A stretch of 64,000 bases of DNA from NCBI GenBank assembly GCA_020635075.1, contig JACKAM010000003.1:496001-560000 (forward strand), given 5' to 3'. Shown one piece after another: positions 49,945-59,325 of the stretch (within the stretch, counting starts at the first letter, position 1; each line of letters opens with the position of its first letter). Position numbers and translations under genes: made by a program. Origin of the DNA: Pseudobdellovibrionaceae bacterium (GTDB taxonomy: Bacteria > Bdellovibrionota > Bdellovibrionia > Bdellovibrionales > UBA1609). The notes beneath the pieces were generated by a model. The model was not told the DNA's origin and did not search any database. It worked only from the letters and a program-made list of their open reading frames with translations.

Positions 49945-50439
49945 CTAGTCTTCATAGTTGATTTCAAGAGTTTTGGGAGTCACATAAAATTGCAGTTTTC
50001 CATCACTAGTGACAAACAGAAGCTTTCCCTGCTCGGTGGGTTTCACTTGATCCCACCACTTTTGGGCCTCTCCGTCCTCCCGATAGTAACCCAATCGTTT
50101 TGTACTCTTGTCAATTTTCGAAAAGGCGGAGTCCTTAACGTGAAACTGACACTGGCGATTCCCCGAGGGACGTTCGATACAGGTGAGCAACACGCTCTTG
50201 TCGGCGGTCTCAAGAATCTTGCCTTTATCACCGCTGGGAAGAGTATTTTCTGGGACATTCAACAAGTCATAGAGAACATGAGGGTCATTGTCCATAGCGC
50301 CGGTGTCCATGTTCACCGTCTGGACCACGAGAAGAGCCTGCTCTGGAGGAACGGGGATGAAAATCGCCCTGGCCGCACCCCAGGCTGAAAATGATAAACC
50401 TATGGACAAAAACGCGAGTGTAAAGATCTGTGCCAACAT
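49945..50439 (-). CDS. Exported protein of unknown function
   Basis: The protein is 164 residues with a signal peptide (about 1-22, ending SAWGA). ATG 50439 has AAGGAGG 9 nt upstream, so the longer frame to 50556 is rejected. Two Cys residues (LLTCIERPSGNRQCQF) could form a disulfide. The mature domain is beta-rich. No family is recognised. It is divergent from the metallo-beta-lactamase gene. Confidence 0.6.
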   Translation of the reverse strand: MLAQIFTLAFLSIGLSFSAWGAARAIFIPVPPEQALLVVQTVNMDTGAMDNDPHVLYDLLNVPENTLPSGDKGKILETADKSVLLTCIERPSGNRQCQFHVKDSAFSKIDKSTKRLGYYREDGEAQKWWDQVKPTEQGKLLFVTSDGKLQFYVTPKTLEINYED

Positions 50440-50607
50440 ACCGATTCGCCTCCTTGCGATTAATGAGGCTATCATGGCAACAAACTTGGTTGTCGTCCAG
50501 GGTTGACCATTTCTTAAGATTAAAATTGACGCTCTACATATTTTGAGGGTGAGCACTTTGCTCTTTTTGTGTCACAATGGAGCCAGACCACTGTTGTCGG
50601 AGCTACC

Positions 50608-51426
50608 ATGAAGATTCATCATTTGGACTGTGGAACCATGTGTCCCCTGGGCGGTAAACATTTCCCCTGGTTGGTACCTGAGTTGATGGTTTGCCATTGT
50701 CTTTTGATTGAAACTGCTCAGGGACTAACTCTGGTCGATACTGGCTTTGGGACTCAGGACGTTGAACACCCAGAGAAATTAGGACTTAGTTCTCACTTAT
50801 TCGGTTGGCGACGTAAATTGGGTGGGACAGCGTTTTACCAAATTCAAAACCTTGGATTTACGGGTGAGGATGTCAGGCACATAGTTGTCACCCACTTGGA
50901 TCTAGACCATGCTGGTGGACTCAGTGATTTTCCCCACGCACAGGTTCATGTTCTGAAAACAGAATGGCAAGCATCAATATCCCGCAAGGGCTTGCAGGGC
51001 AAACAACGCTATCGGCCGAGCCAATTCACTCATCAACCCCGTTGGGTTTTTCATGAATTGTCTAATGGAGAAAACTGGCAGGGATTTCAGTGTGTTCGTG
51101 ATATTCCTGGTCTTCCACCTGAAGTTCTGTTGGTACCTCTCCCTGGTCATTCCATGGGCCATATGGGAATTGCTGTTCAAGTAGGTAATAAGTGGCTTCT
51201 CCATGCAGGAGATAGCTATTACGACCGAATGGAGCTTTACGATCCAAAACAACTCCCTCTCGGCCTCAAGTACTTACGATATACGATTCATGCAAATAGA
51301 CGGATCGCCTGGGAAAACCAAAACCGACTTCACCAACTGATTGAAGGCAGTAAGGATATCGATGTCTTTTGCTCCCATGACCCAAGTGAGTTAACTGCGT
51401 TTTCCAAAAGATCAGACGATCTCTAA
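50608..51426 (+). CDS. Metallo-beta-lactamase-fold hydrolase
   Basis: The protein is 272 residues. The metal motif THLDLDHAGG (HxDxDH variant of HxHxDH), PGHSMGHMG and HAGDSYY are all present, and LVDTGFG is the first conserved Asp. The order is close to AHL-lactonase-like and related hydrolases. GGAG precedes ATG 50608. Its end overlaps the convergent PLP-enzyme gene by 15 bp. No signal peptide, so it is probably cytoplasmic. The substrate cannot be told. Confidence 0.87.
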   Translation: MKIHHLDCGTMCPLGGKHFPWLVPELMVCHCLLIETAQGLTLVDTGFGTQDVEHPEKLGLSSHLFGWRRKLGGTAFYQIQNLGFTGEDVRHIVVTHLDLDHAGGLSDFPHAQVHVLKTEWQASISRKGLQGKQRYRPSQFTHQPRWVFHELSNGENWQGFQCVRDIPGLPPEVLLVPLPGHSMGHMGIAVQVGNKWLLHAGDSYYDRMELYDPKQLPLGLKYLRYTIHANRRIAWENQNRLHQLIEGSKDIDVFCSHDPSELTAFSKRSDDL

Positions 51427-52740
51427 AGACTTCTTTAAGTCGCTAATTAAATCATCGACTGATTCAAGTCCAAGGCTCAGCCTGATTCCCCTTGGATCAA
51501 TCCCCGAATCCACCTGGTGGTCCTTGGGAATTGGAGCATGAGTCATGTAACCTGGAACTTCAATCAAGGTCTTGTTGACACCCAGACTAACCGCAAGAGT
51601 GATGGCGTAGGAGTGTTCGGCAACATGGTCGACAAACTTCTCACACCTATCCATCTCACCCTTAAGCTGAAAGGAAACCATTGAACCTGGAGCAAATTGA
51701 CCATCCGGGGACTTAAGCAAAGCGCGGGCGAGGTCCTTCTGGGGATAGCTCTCCAGTCCAGGATATACCACCTTCTCCACTTTTGGATGGCTTTCCAAAA
51801 ACTGCGCCACCTTCATTGCGTTTTCTTGCTGAATCGCCATGCGCATGGGTAGAGTGGATACCCCGTAGGTCATAATCTGCCAAGCTGACTTGGGATTGAG
51901 AATGGCACCAAAATCCTTTCTGGCCGCTTTTAGCATCCCTTCATATTTTTTGGGCGTCATAATAGCCCCACCCATGGCAGTGCCAAAACCAGAAATATTC
52001 TTGGTTAAACTTTGAATAACCAAATCCGCACCATGCTCAAGAGGACGAAAGCCCATGGGCGTGGGAAAGGTGTTGTCGACAATAATCAAAATCTGTTCTT
52101 CTTCCAGTCGGTTCTTGTTTATCTCCTTAACCTGTTTTGCCACCTGAGGAAGATCAATCAACTCCAAGTTCGGGTTGGTCAGACTTTCAAAGTAGACCAC
52201 GCGAACTCCAGGATCCGTTAGGCACGACCTGTCCTCAGCGGAATTCATGTCAATAAAGCGACTGTGAATACCCAAACGAGGAAGCCAATTGGTCATTAAA
52301 CTGTAAGTACAACCATACAAAGTCCTGTGGGCGACAATCTTTTGCCCCGTTTGACAAAGAGCCAACAAAGATGTGGCGATCGCACCCATTCCACTACCGA
52401 AAGAAACAGAGCACTGGGAACCTTCCAGTACTGCCAATCGGGCTTCCAACATTAGAATATTAGGCTCATCCAGGCGGTCGTAGATTAAGATGGGCGGGGA
52501 ATTAGGATCCTCATCTGGCGAGGCAAATTTCAAAAACCCTTGGGCTCCCCTTTCAAGTGATTCCAGCCTGAAAGTGGTGCTAGCCGATTCAGGAGGATTA
52601 AGGTGATGAGTAAAATCCCAAGCCGAAGTGGAAAACTGCCCATGAATCAGTTGAGTTGAGAGTCTGTAGCCACTGGGGATCTTAGCGGCCGCTTCTTCTC
52701 CAAGTGCTTCATCCCTCTTTTTCTTTTCCTTATCACCCAT
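51412..52740 (-). CDS. Cys/Met-metabolism PLP enzyme (gamma-lyase/gamma-synthase family)
   Basis: The protein is 442 residues. Family marks are FGSGMGAIATSLLAL, VVYFESLTNPNLELID, IIVDNTFPTP, and the PLP lysine in SLTKNISGFGTAMGG (about 246). The Tyr-x-Arg of the phosphate site is YDRLDEPN. Members cleave or form C-S bonds (methionine gamma-lyase, cystathionine gamma-synthase). A Lys/Glu-rich N-terminal extension of about 20 residues is extra. The gene stands alone, convergent with the hydrolase. Confidence 0.88.
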   Translation of the reverse strand: MGDKEKKKRDEALGEEAAAKIPSGYRLSTQLIHGQFSTSAWDFTHHLNPPESASTTFRLESLERGAQGFLKFASPDEDPNSPPILIYDRLDEPNILMLEARLAVLEGSQCSVSFGSGMGAIATSLLALCQTGQKIVAHRTLYGCTYSLMTNWLPRLGIHSRFIDMNSAEDRSCLTDPGVRVVYFESLTNPNLELIDLPQVAKQVKEINKNRLEEEQILIIVDNTFPTPMGFRPLEHGADLVIQSLTKNISGFGTAMGGAIMTPKKYEGMLKAARKDFGAILNPKSAWQIMTYGVSTLPMRMAIQQENAMKVAQFLESHPKVEKVVYPGLESYPQKDLARALLKSPDGQFAPGSMVSFQLKGEMDRCEKFVDHVAEHSYAITLAVSLGVNKTLIEVPGYMTHAPIPKDHQVDSGIDPRGIRLSLGLESVDDLISDLKKSLEIV

Positions 52741-52812
52741 TTAAACCCAGCCTTTTTTAAGTTGGCAGACTCTACGATATTTTTTGCTAATCCTCCAGGA
52801 CCAATGCACTTT

Positions 52813-53811
52813 TTAGAATGGCCAGACCCAGTTGATACCGCCACCGCGGCTGGTCCAAACCGTCCCGCCCTGCCTGGATGAAATATCTTCGTAATAGACG
52901 CGCAAATGCCTCGCATCTCTCTCGCCATACTGCAAAGCAGTGAGGACATAGTGACCCGTACTTGTGTTTCGATCTTCTTCGCGAAACCAATTCATCCCAC
53001 CCCCAAGTGACCAAACAAGTGTTCCCCCCTGAAATGAGTAGCTCATCTGACCTCGAGGGCCATAGGAATGAAAATACCTAGGACTATAATAGTTGGACTT
53101 GTTCTCTGAAAAACTCGAATAGGTTCCTCCTACTCCAAACCAAATCCACGGGTCCATGGAAAACCCATAGAGAAATTCAGCGTCCGAGTTGTGGTGCCGG
53201 TTGCCATCCTTAAACCAAGCCAAATCACCCCGATAGACGAGTCGCCAGTTTTCATGCAAAATCCAAAGGAATTCCGGTTGCAGATGGCTCCAGTAGAGAT
53301 CGCCCAGCTCCCCCTGACTTTGGAGAGTCTGGCTCCCGGTTCTCTCTCTTCCCGCGCGGAGGCGAATCCACAAATCCGGATCTAACAGGTGGGACTCAAA
53401 CTTAAAAGACCCGACTGGGGTGATACCTTGCTGGCGGACATTATTAAATTCTGTCTCCGAATGGCTAATTCCCATCTCAAAGCTCAAAAATCTCTGCGCA
53501 GAAAACTTCCTCGACCAGCCTCCAAAAAAAGATCGGGATTCCGCTGTAAACTGATCCCTCTCCAATAGGCTGCCTTCCGCCCTAAAATTCCACCCCTGTC
53601 CGGTTTCTGGCTCGTACCCGTAGGGCCAAAACAAATCTCCCCAGGAATTGTCGTAGGTGTAATTGACCGACAAATACTGAAACTCATCTGAGGTCTGAAA
53701 GCCGTAGCCGTCAATGCTCTGAACAAGGGGATCAGCCAGGCCCTGAACGCTGACAAACATTGCTGTCACGCCGATGAGAGTCCGGATGGAATCTCCGATT
53801 GCAGAAATCAC
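52813..53811 (-). CDS. Outer-membrane beta-barrel of exopolysaccharide locus
   Basis: The protein is 332 residues with a signal peptide (about 8-26, ending GLA). The mature part alternates aromatic amphipathic strands and ends in a typical outer-membrane Phe (GGGINWVWPF). It resembles YaiO-type or PgaA C-terminal barrels. The GTG start overlaps the upstream stop by TAGTG. It follows a periplasmic protein and a processive glycosyltransferase gene, so it may export the polymer. Confidence 0.75.
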   Translation of the reverse strand: MISAIGDSIRTLIGVTAMFVSVQGLADPLVQSIDGYGFQTSDEFQYLSVNYTYDNSWGDLFWPYGYEPETGQGWNFRAEGSLLERDQFTAESRSFFGGWSRKFSAQRFLSFEMGISHSETEFNNVRQQGITPVGSFKFESHLLDPDLWIRLRAGRERTGSQTLQSQGELGDLYWSHLQPEFLWILHENWRLVYRGDLAWFKDGNRHHNSDAEFLYGFSMDPWIWFGVGGTYSSFSENKSNYYSPRYFHSYGPRGQMSYSFQGGTLVWSLGGGMNWFREEDRNTSTGHYVLTALQYGERDARHLRVYYEDISSRQGGTVWTSRGGGINWVWPF

Positions 53812-55790
53812 TACTTATTAGCCCCGCCCTGGTTTGAGGAAATTGTCCGACCTGGAGTCCACGGTTCCGTACGCAATTCCCCGGCCGAATTGACTTGAAT
53901 CCAATGAGGCCGAAACTCTTTTCTTTCCTCTTCTGTGATCTTAATTCCGCGCAGCAGGTGCCCGCGAACTCTCCACCACTTGTTCATTTGTCCTGTCGTA
54001 GCTAGGTACACAAAATTCTTTTTCTCGCTCACCCACTGGTCAACAAATTGAACAAAGTCCTTGTGATATTCCCTGGAAAGGTACTGATCTTGAAGTGAGA
54101 GAATAAACATCCCATTTAAGCTGTTGGCCCAATCCAGTTCCTTCTGTACAGCCTGCTTGATATCACTTATGGACATCTGCTCCCGCCCAAAGTATGCATG
54201 AGCATCTCGGGATACTCGCCCAATACGAACCATCCGTGTTCCAGAACTAAGATCAACCTGAACATCTGGCGTCAGCTGCCAGTGTGGCCCGGCCAATACA
54301 TAATCAAATCCGGCTAACTGAGCGGCCGTTATCACATCCAAATTCATCAAATCCCCATAGGGACGGTACCCATGGGCGGTGACGTCCACCAGTTCCGAGG
54401 CGATCTTGCGACATAATAGCATCGCCTGAGCTTGCATCAATACACCTTGCCCATCGACAATTTCGGTGGGACTACCTTGACAGTTGATGTCCAATGCCGT
54501 CAACTTGTTGTGAATCCAATCTCTCTCACTCTCCAAAACTCCCGCCGTCAAATAGAGGCTCAGTGGAATCTTGGACTTCCAATCTTCGACGAAGCGCCGG
54601 GCTTCTTTCGACGCTTCAGTTAGAGAAAGAGTCGCCAAAACGCCGACTGTTGAACCTCCGGGCCAGGTTGCAATGTTGCCATAGGGCTCGCCTAACAAAA
54701 ACCTGAACACCGAGCTATTTAGACCCTCCACCAGCCGAGACTGGATTTCACCGCCACCGCTTCGCAAAGGGTGGTAGTCCAACCAGGTCCACCGACCCTT
54801 GCCATCGACAGCACCAGCTAACCCCGCTGTCATCTTACCCCGGACTTCGCCGATACCTGCGATTCGATAGGCCTGAGAATGGGACGATTCCACAACGTAA
54901 CCACGCATGACAGCCGGCACATCAACGATTGTTCCAGCATCCCACCCAAGAGTCAGAGATTTATCCCCACTGAGAACCAAAAGATCCTGACGACCTAAAT
55001 CCTCACGAGAGAACTTCAGACCATGCCATTGATAGTACCCCAAAGGCTGACTGTACAACTGCCTGGGCGCCCCAACGAGCAAAATTCGCCCTCCCGAGCG
55101 GATGATCTGATTAAGATGATTTTCCCTCCACGTTCCCGGCAAAATGACGAAAACTGTTGAGCTCACGCCCACTCCACAAAACCTGTCCAACTTACTCCAA
55201 GAACACTCGACAACCTTAATGCCAAGGCCCTCGCCCCATGCCATCCAACCAGATTTCTGCTCCATCGTCGGATTCTTCACATGGCCATCCGGCTTCCAGT
55301 CCAAATCGGATTCGTCATAAACTAAGGCTATGGTGTAACTCTTTAGGTCATCATACAAATTCACATACTGGGGCACGGTGGGACTCACCTCTCCAGTCCA
55401 ATCATAGCGCTTCCCCTGAAGTCCCGAAATCTCGCCCTCGGTCAGGCTTACTGGAGCAAACAGAAGATCCCTGTGGGCGACCAAGAAGTAACCACCAATG
55501 GCCAGGAACAAAGCAAATGGAACAATCACGACAGCCCGGTTAATCTTTTTCTGCAACTTACGCTCCCCTTCCAATTCCTCTTTCCAGTCATTAGAGGAAT
55601 ACCGGGAAGCGATTTCTTCGGGCAAAAATCGAGTAAAGTAACGGCCTTCCGTTGGGTTCTCTGGAATCGCATTTCTCCTTAGCCTCTGATCACGTTTGTA
55701 ACTAATGTAAAACCCTAGAGTCATGAAAATGACGAAAACCAAGCCAAAGGCCAAAGTAAAACTTAGAATGAATTCCCAATTGAAGCTCAT
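53811..55790 (-). CDS. Membrane-anchored periplasmic protein, polysaccharide-deacetylase-like
   Basis: The protein is 659 residues. Two N-terminal helices (about 6-28 and 85-107) flank a charged cytoplasmic stretch; the rest is periplasmic. The C-terminal half (about 375-600) has the barrel pattern of carbohydrate deacetylases with DVTAHGYRPYGDL, but I do not see both metal His residues of NodB-type enzymes. It lies directly between the glycosyltransferase and barrel genes (1-bp spacings), like a PgaB-type position. Modification or transport of the polymer is inference. Confidence 0.65.
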   Translation of the reverse strand: MSFNWEFILSFTLAFGLVFVIFMTLGFYISYKRDQRLRRNAIPENPTEGRYFTRFLPEEIASRYSSNDWKEELEGERKLQKKINRAVVIVPFALFLAIGGYFLVAHRDLLFAPVSLTEGEISGLQGKRYDWTGEVSPTVPQYVNLYDDLKSYTIALVYDESDLDWKPDGHVKNPTMEQKSGWMAWGEGLGIKVVECSWSKLDRFCGVGVSSTVFVILPGTWRENHLNQIIRSGGRILLVGAPRQLYSQPLGYYQWHGLKFSREDLGRQDLLVLSGDKSLTLGWDAGTIVDVPAVMRGYVVESSHSQAYRIAGIGEVRGKMTAGLAGAVDGKGRWTWLDYHPLRSGGGEIQSRLVEGLNSSVFRFLLGEPYGNIATWPGGSTVGVLATLSLTEASKEARRFVEDWKSKIPLSLYLTAGVLESERDWIHNKLTALDINCQGSPTEIVDGQGVLMQAQAMLLCRKIASELVDVTAHGYRPYGDLMNLDVITAAQLAGFDYVLAGPHWQLTPDVQVDLSSGTRMVRIGRVSRDAHAYFGREQMSISDIKQAVQKELDWANSLNGMFILSLQDQYLSREYHKDFVQFVDQWVSEKKNFVYLATTGQMNKWWRVRGHLLRGIKITEEERKEFRPHWIQVNSAGELRTEPWTPGRTISSNQGGANK

Positions 55791-57101
55791 TTACACTTTC
55801 CCCATGTGTCCGGTTCGTTCCAATTTGTCCCAACTCATGTCCTTGTCCTGCCATTCCTCAATCAGACTCAAAATGCGCCAGGTCAGGAGCATATAGTAAA
55901 ATCCCACTTTGTTCAGAAAGGTCAAAAATATCCAGCGAATAGTATTTCCTCTTCCATGAACGGCAATAATCGTCGTCAAAATATCAACCGCCAGAAGGTA
56001 AAGATACCACTTTGAAAACAAATGGAGTCCCGCCTCGCGAACAAAGAAGGTCAGAAAATAGAGTATCAAACAGAAGTTCACAACCGGCGTAATTGCCGAT
56101 TCAGTGAAAAGGTATCCTCCGACCCACTTTCCGCGCCAGCCCGACCTGAATAGAAGCGATTTCAAGTTGAGCATCAGGGCCTGGAATGTGCCCCGATTCC
56201 AACGGTACCGCTGCCTCAAAAGGGGCATGATGGCTTCCGGTGCCTCGGTAACCGCCACCAAGTCCTCTTCGCTTTTCACTTTCCAGCCGGCGGCCAAAAT
56301 TCTCAAAGAGAGCTCGGCGTCTTCGGCATACATGTGATGCTTGGATTGAAATCCTCCCGCCTGAAAAATGGCCCGACGACGAAACAACCCAGCTGGACCA
56401 GGAACTATTGGAACAACTCCCATAAATGAAAGGGCTCGCCTCGAGAAATTCAGTCCCACCAAGTACTCCAACTGCTGGAGTTGGAGAAGCCAATTCTGTT
56501 GATTGGCAATCTCCACGAACCCGGCAACAGCCCCAACCTTGGGATCACGAAAGTGTCTGATACCTGCCTCTAGGGACCCTGGAAGAATCTTTGAATCCGC
56601 GTCCACACAGAGAATCACGTCTCCAACTGCGTGCATCAGACCGTTGTTAAGAGCGGCAGCCTTCCCTTGATTGACCTGACTGATCACCTGAATTGATGAT
56701 TTATAGGCCGTCCCCGCAACCATCTCAGCAATTGCCGCCGTCGAATCGGTACTGCCATCATTGACGACAATAATCTCGTAAAATGGGTAATCCAAATTCA
56801 ATAGACTGTTCAACGAATTGGCGATGACTTTTTCCTCGTTGTAGCAAGGAACGATAATTGAAACCATGGGCTTTGCATATTCAGTTGAAGGCAGGCGATC
56901 GAGAAGATAATCCTCGACCTTCTCTCGGAAAGAGCCAAAAAAGAAAAACGTAGCCCTAAAGAACACTACCGAAAGGTAAAACGCCAGGATCAGTTGAATC
57001 GTCTGATCTATCGCCTGATTTGGCACAAACCCAGCGACAACACTCCCCACGATAGCCAATACGCATATCCACAAGAGGGAGGTGCTAAGCAGCCTGCTCA
57101 T
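55791..57101 (-). CDS. Processive glycosyltransferase family 2 (PgaC/BcsA-like)
   Basis: The protein is 436 residues with membrane helices at both ends (about 8-45 and 315-410). The GT-A domain has VSIIVPCYNEE, the DAD motif in LCVDADSK, EDAELS, and the processive signature QRYRWNRG. Such enzymes polymerise and extrude poly-N-acetylglucosamine or similar beta-glycans. ATG 57101 is chosen over TTG 57116. The gene overlaps the KaiC-like gene by 17 bp and is followed by the periplasmic and outer-membrane genes. Confidence 0.9.
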   Translation of the reverse strand: MSRLLSTSLLWICVLAIVGSVVAGFVPNQAIDQTIQLILAFYLSVVFFRATFFFFGSFREKVEDYLLDRLPSTEYAKPMVSIIVPCYNEEKVIANSLNSLLNLDYPFYEIIVVNDGSTDSTAAIAEMVAGTAYKSSIQVISQVNQGKAAALNNGLMHAVGDVILCVDADSKILPGSLEAGIRHFRDPKVGAVAGFVEIANQQNWLLQLQQLEYLVGLNFSRRALSFMGVVPIVPGPAGLFRRRAIFQAGGFQSKHHMYAEDAELSLRILAAGWKVKSEEDLVAVTEAPEAIMPLLRQRYRWNRGTFQALMLNLKSLLFRSGWRGKWVGGYLFTESAITPVVNFCLILYFLTFFVREAGLHLFSKWYLYLLAVDILTTIIAVHGRGNTIRWIFLTFLNKVGFYYMLLTWRILSLIEEWQDKDMSWDKLERTGHMGKV

Positions 57102-57813
57102 GGTCCTGTTCCACAAATGAAAACCCCGTCCCTTCTTTCATTTGAAGAAGTAAAGGGGTTCGGGAATATCCGTACCAGGGAAGCTTCAGAGTTCTAAACT
57201 CGAACTGATGGTTTCCACCCGACACCTCAGACAAGGAAAAACAAGCTGGCAGAGTTTTCTGAAAGGCAATGCTCAGATTGCGATGAACCGTATCGCCAAA
57301 CTGAACATACTGCCCTAAAACACTGGTCCCCTCCATCTGCTTGGATAAAACCGCTAGTGCCAACTTTTGGGCTGAGTTATTCATCAGGGTAAGATTATTC
57401 AGGTTAATAAGAGTGTCCACCTGCTGGATGGCCACTCGATTCGGCATTTTTCCCCCGCAAAGACGTGCCATTTCAGTAAAAATGGGGTCATATTGGTAGG
57501 TCAGGCCAACCTCGAAGGAAAAATTGGGTCGGTAGTTGAGGAGGAACATTTTCTCGTCGAGAAGGAACTTCTCAAAGTCCACATTCCACAGGAGAAAGTT
57601 ACTCAGGAAGGTATCGGCAGTATCAAAGGAAATCAGTGCGCAGGTTTCCCCCTTTTGCAGGCCAGCGTGTAAGTAGTGCCCTAACACCATCATCCCCGTA
57701 TGATAATCAGGAGTTTCGATGACGGACAGATCCGATTCCGGCAGTCCATGAGTGACCTGGTCAATGGGATTGATTCCCCAATCTATTGCTTTTAGCGCTC
57801 TTGATAGTTTCAT
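57085..57813 (-). CDS. Degenerate KaiC/RecA-like protein in exopolysaccharide locus
   Basis: The protein is 242 residues. The layout matches KaiC-type ATPases: GLPESDLSVIETPDYHTGMM stands where the Walker A loop would be, then LQKGETCALISFDTAD. But the GxxxxGK[ST] residues are missing (ETPDYHTG instead), so it probably binds no ATP in the usual way. IQQVDTLINL is the Walker B-like strand. It heads the glycosyltransferase operon and may be a regulatory or scaffold protein. Confidence 0.6.
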   Translation of the reverse strand: MKLSRALKAIDWGINPIDQVTHGLPESDLSVIETPDYHTGMMVLGHYLHAGLQKGETCALISFDTADTFLSNFLLWNVDFEKFLLDEKMFLLNYRPNFSFEVGLTYQYDPIFTEMARLCGGKMPNRVAIQQVDTLINLNNLTLMNNSAQKLALAVLSKQMEGTSVLGQYVQFGDTVHRNLSIAFQKTLPACFSLSEVSGGNHQFEFRTLKLPWYGYSRTPLLLQMKEGTGFSFVEQDHEQAA

Positions 57814-57872
57814 ACATTGATATTCGGCGCCTAATGGTAATCGATTGAAGAGAACCGTGGCCTTCTGGACTT

Positions 57873-58769
57873 CTATTTAATGGCTGGCAATCGATTTGGA
57901 CCAATGTCGAGGTGAAGATTGTGCCCCGGGCACAGCGGGTGCCGCCTAAGCCCTGGTAGATAGGCCTGGTATGCTGGCAGAAACTGAGAAACGTAGTTCT
58001 TCACTTCATCTTGCGTCATACCAGAAAGCCCCTGGTTTTTCATATTTTCCTCTGCCTCCATCCGCCAGCCTATGACGAGACTCGGATCTTTGGCATCCAG
58101 GTGAATAAATGAATCCAATTGGCGATACCAAGCTTCGTACTCTGGCAAAAAGGAATTGATCTTTCTGAGATTGATATCTGAAGTGTCGCTCCCCACAAAC
58201 GGGCGAAAGCCCAACATCCATCCTTCAAAAATAACGATCCTTACATCAGCTGCCACTTTCGCCCACTCGGTCTGAGGTTTTCGGTCCCCGCGTCCTTTAA
58301 ATGCCGACTTATCAAATCTCGGAACCCAAACCTCCTCGTCTTGATTCATGGCCTTAAGTTTCGTCAGTATGTCCAGACCCAATCCTATATCGTGAGTGCC
58401 TGGATATCCACGCATCTGCAGGTAGGGGTTGCCAGAGTTTTCCCCCGCCAATTCATCCAGCTCTTTACGGGTCAAATAGAAATCATCAATGGAAATAGTC
58501 ACTGCAGGTTGACCACACAAGGAAAAACACTGAGTCAATATGGAAGACAGAGTCGACTTTCCACTTCCCTGGGGACCATTGATACCAAGAAAGAATGTTT
58601 TCGAAGACGGCTGTTGGCCCTGCTGCTGTCTGCACCAAAAAAATACAGGTAGGTAAAAGCCACAGACGCGGGTTTCGAAATCATTCCGCCACTGATGGGT
58701 TTCCCATAGGAACCTGCCCAATTTGTTCCAAAGGGTAAAATCTACCGCTACCGGAAGATCCAGATCCAT
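57873..58769 (-). CDS. P-loop kinase, D-glycerate 3-kinase-like
   Basis: The protein is 298 residues. Walker A is GPQGSGKST (about 67-75), followed by TISIDDFYLTRKEL (about 91-104), RGYPGTHD and PRFDKSAFKGRGDR, the set seen in the GLYK/YggC group related to uridine and pantothenate kinases. ATG 58769 lies 8 nt after the methyltransferase stop; the longer frame to 58919 overlaps that gene too far. The likely reaction is ATP-dependent phosphorylation of glycerate or a similar small hydroxy acid. Confidence 0.82.
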   Translation of the reverse strand: MDLDLPVAVDFTLWNKLGRFLWETHQWRNDFETRVCGFYLPVFFWCRQQQGQQPSSKTFFLGINGPQGSGKSTLSSILTQCFSLCGQPAVTISIDDFYLTRKELDELAGENSGNPYLQMRGYPGTHDIGLGLDILTKLKAMNQDEEVWVPRFDKSAFKGRGDRKPQTEWAKVAADVRIVIFEGWMLGFRPFVGSDTSDINLRKINSFLPEYEAWYRQLDSFIHLDAKDPSLVIGWRMEAEENMKNQGLSGMTQDEVKNYVSQFLPAYQAYLPGLRRHPLCPGHNLHLDIGPNRLPAIK

Positions 58770-58776
58770 GACGATC

Positions 58777-59325
58777 TTATTGATTTCTCCGATCTCCAGC
58801 TCTCTGTAACTCAATTGATCCCTCCACAATGGCGGTAAAAACCGTCCGCTCTCGGCCCTTCTCAATAAGGACCTCTTGACTGGTAATATGCCAGCCCAAA
58901 TCCTTAAGGGCCCTCTCAACCTCGTCTGGATTTTTATTTGGCCCCAACACCAAGGTCAAATTTGACCCCAAAGGCACCCGTTTGATAAACCGACAGATGA
59001 GATGCGCTCCAACCCCTGCGACCACTAAGGATGCATTTTCACTCGGCAGTGGCACCTCTAGCATATCTCCGTTAACAATCGCCACATCGACCGAATGGTC
59101 AAAGCCACCCAGCTTGACACAAAAATCCCTTTTCAAAACCTCCACTGCCTCAACCGACTTGTCCACAAATGTAACCGAGGGAAATTGCCCGGAGACCACG
59201 GCCTTCATACCGACCAAGCCATGGTCGCAGGCCAAATCCCACACATCCGTACCCGGTTGCAGTTGCTGGAACAGATAATCCAGCCTCGGACTGATTTTAA
59301 AGGTCTTGGCCTCAACCATCCTCAC
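58777..59325 (-). CDS. TrmK-like SAM methyltransferase
   Basis: The protein is 182 residues. The SAM-binding part VWDLACDHGLVGMKAV (about 28-43) and later VVAGVGAHLI and LVLGPNK match the TrmK group (tRNA adenine-22 N1 methyltransferase), whose motif is D-x-G-x-D-H. The C-terminal coiled extension of Gram-positive TrmK is absent. GTG 59325 has GGAG 7 nt upstream. It is placed between a lipoprotein gene and the kinase gene. Confidence 0.7.
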   Translation of the reverse strand: MRMVEAKTFKISPRLDYLFQQLQPGTDVWDLACDHGLVGMKAVVSGQFPSVTFVDKSVEAVEVLKRDFCVKLGGFDHSVDVAIVNGDMLEVPLPSENASLVVAGVGAHLICRFIKRVPLGSNLTLVLGPNKNPDEVERALKDLGWHITSQEVLIEKGRERTVFTAIVEGSIELQRAGDRRNQ

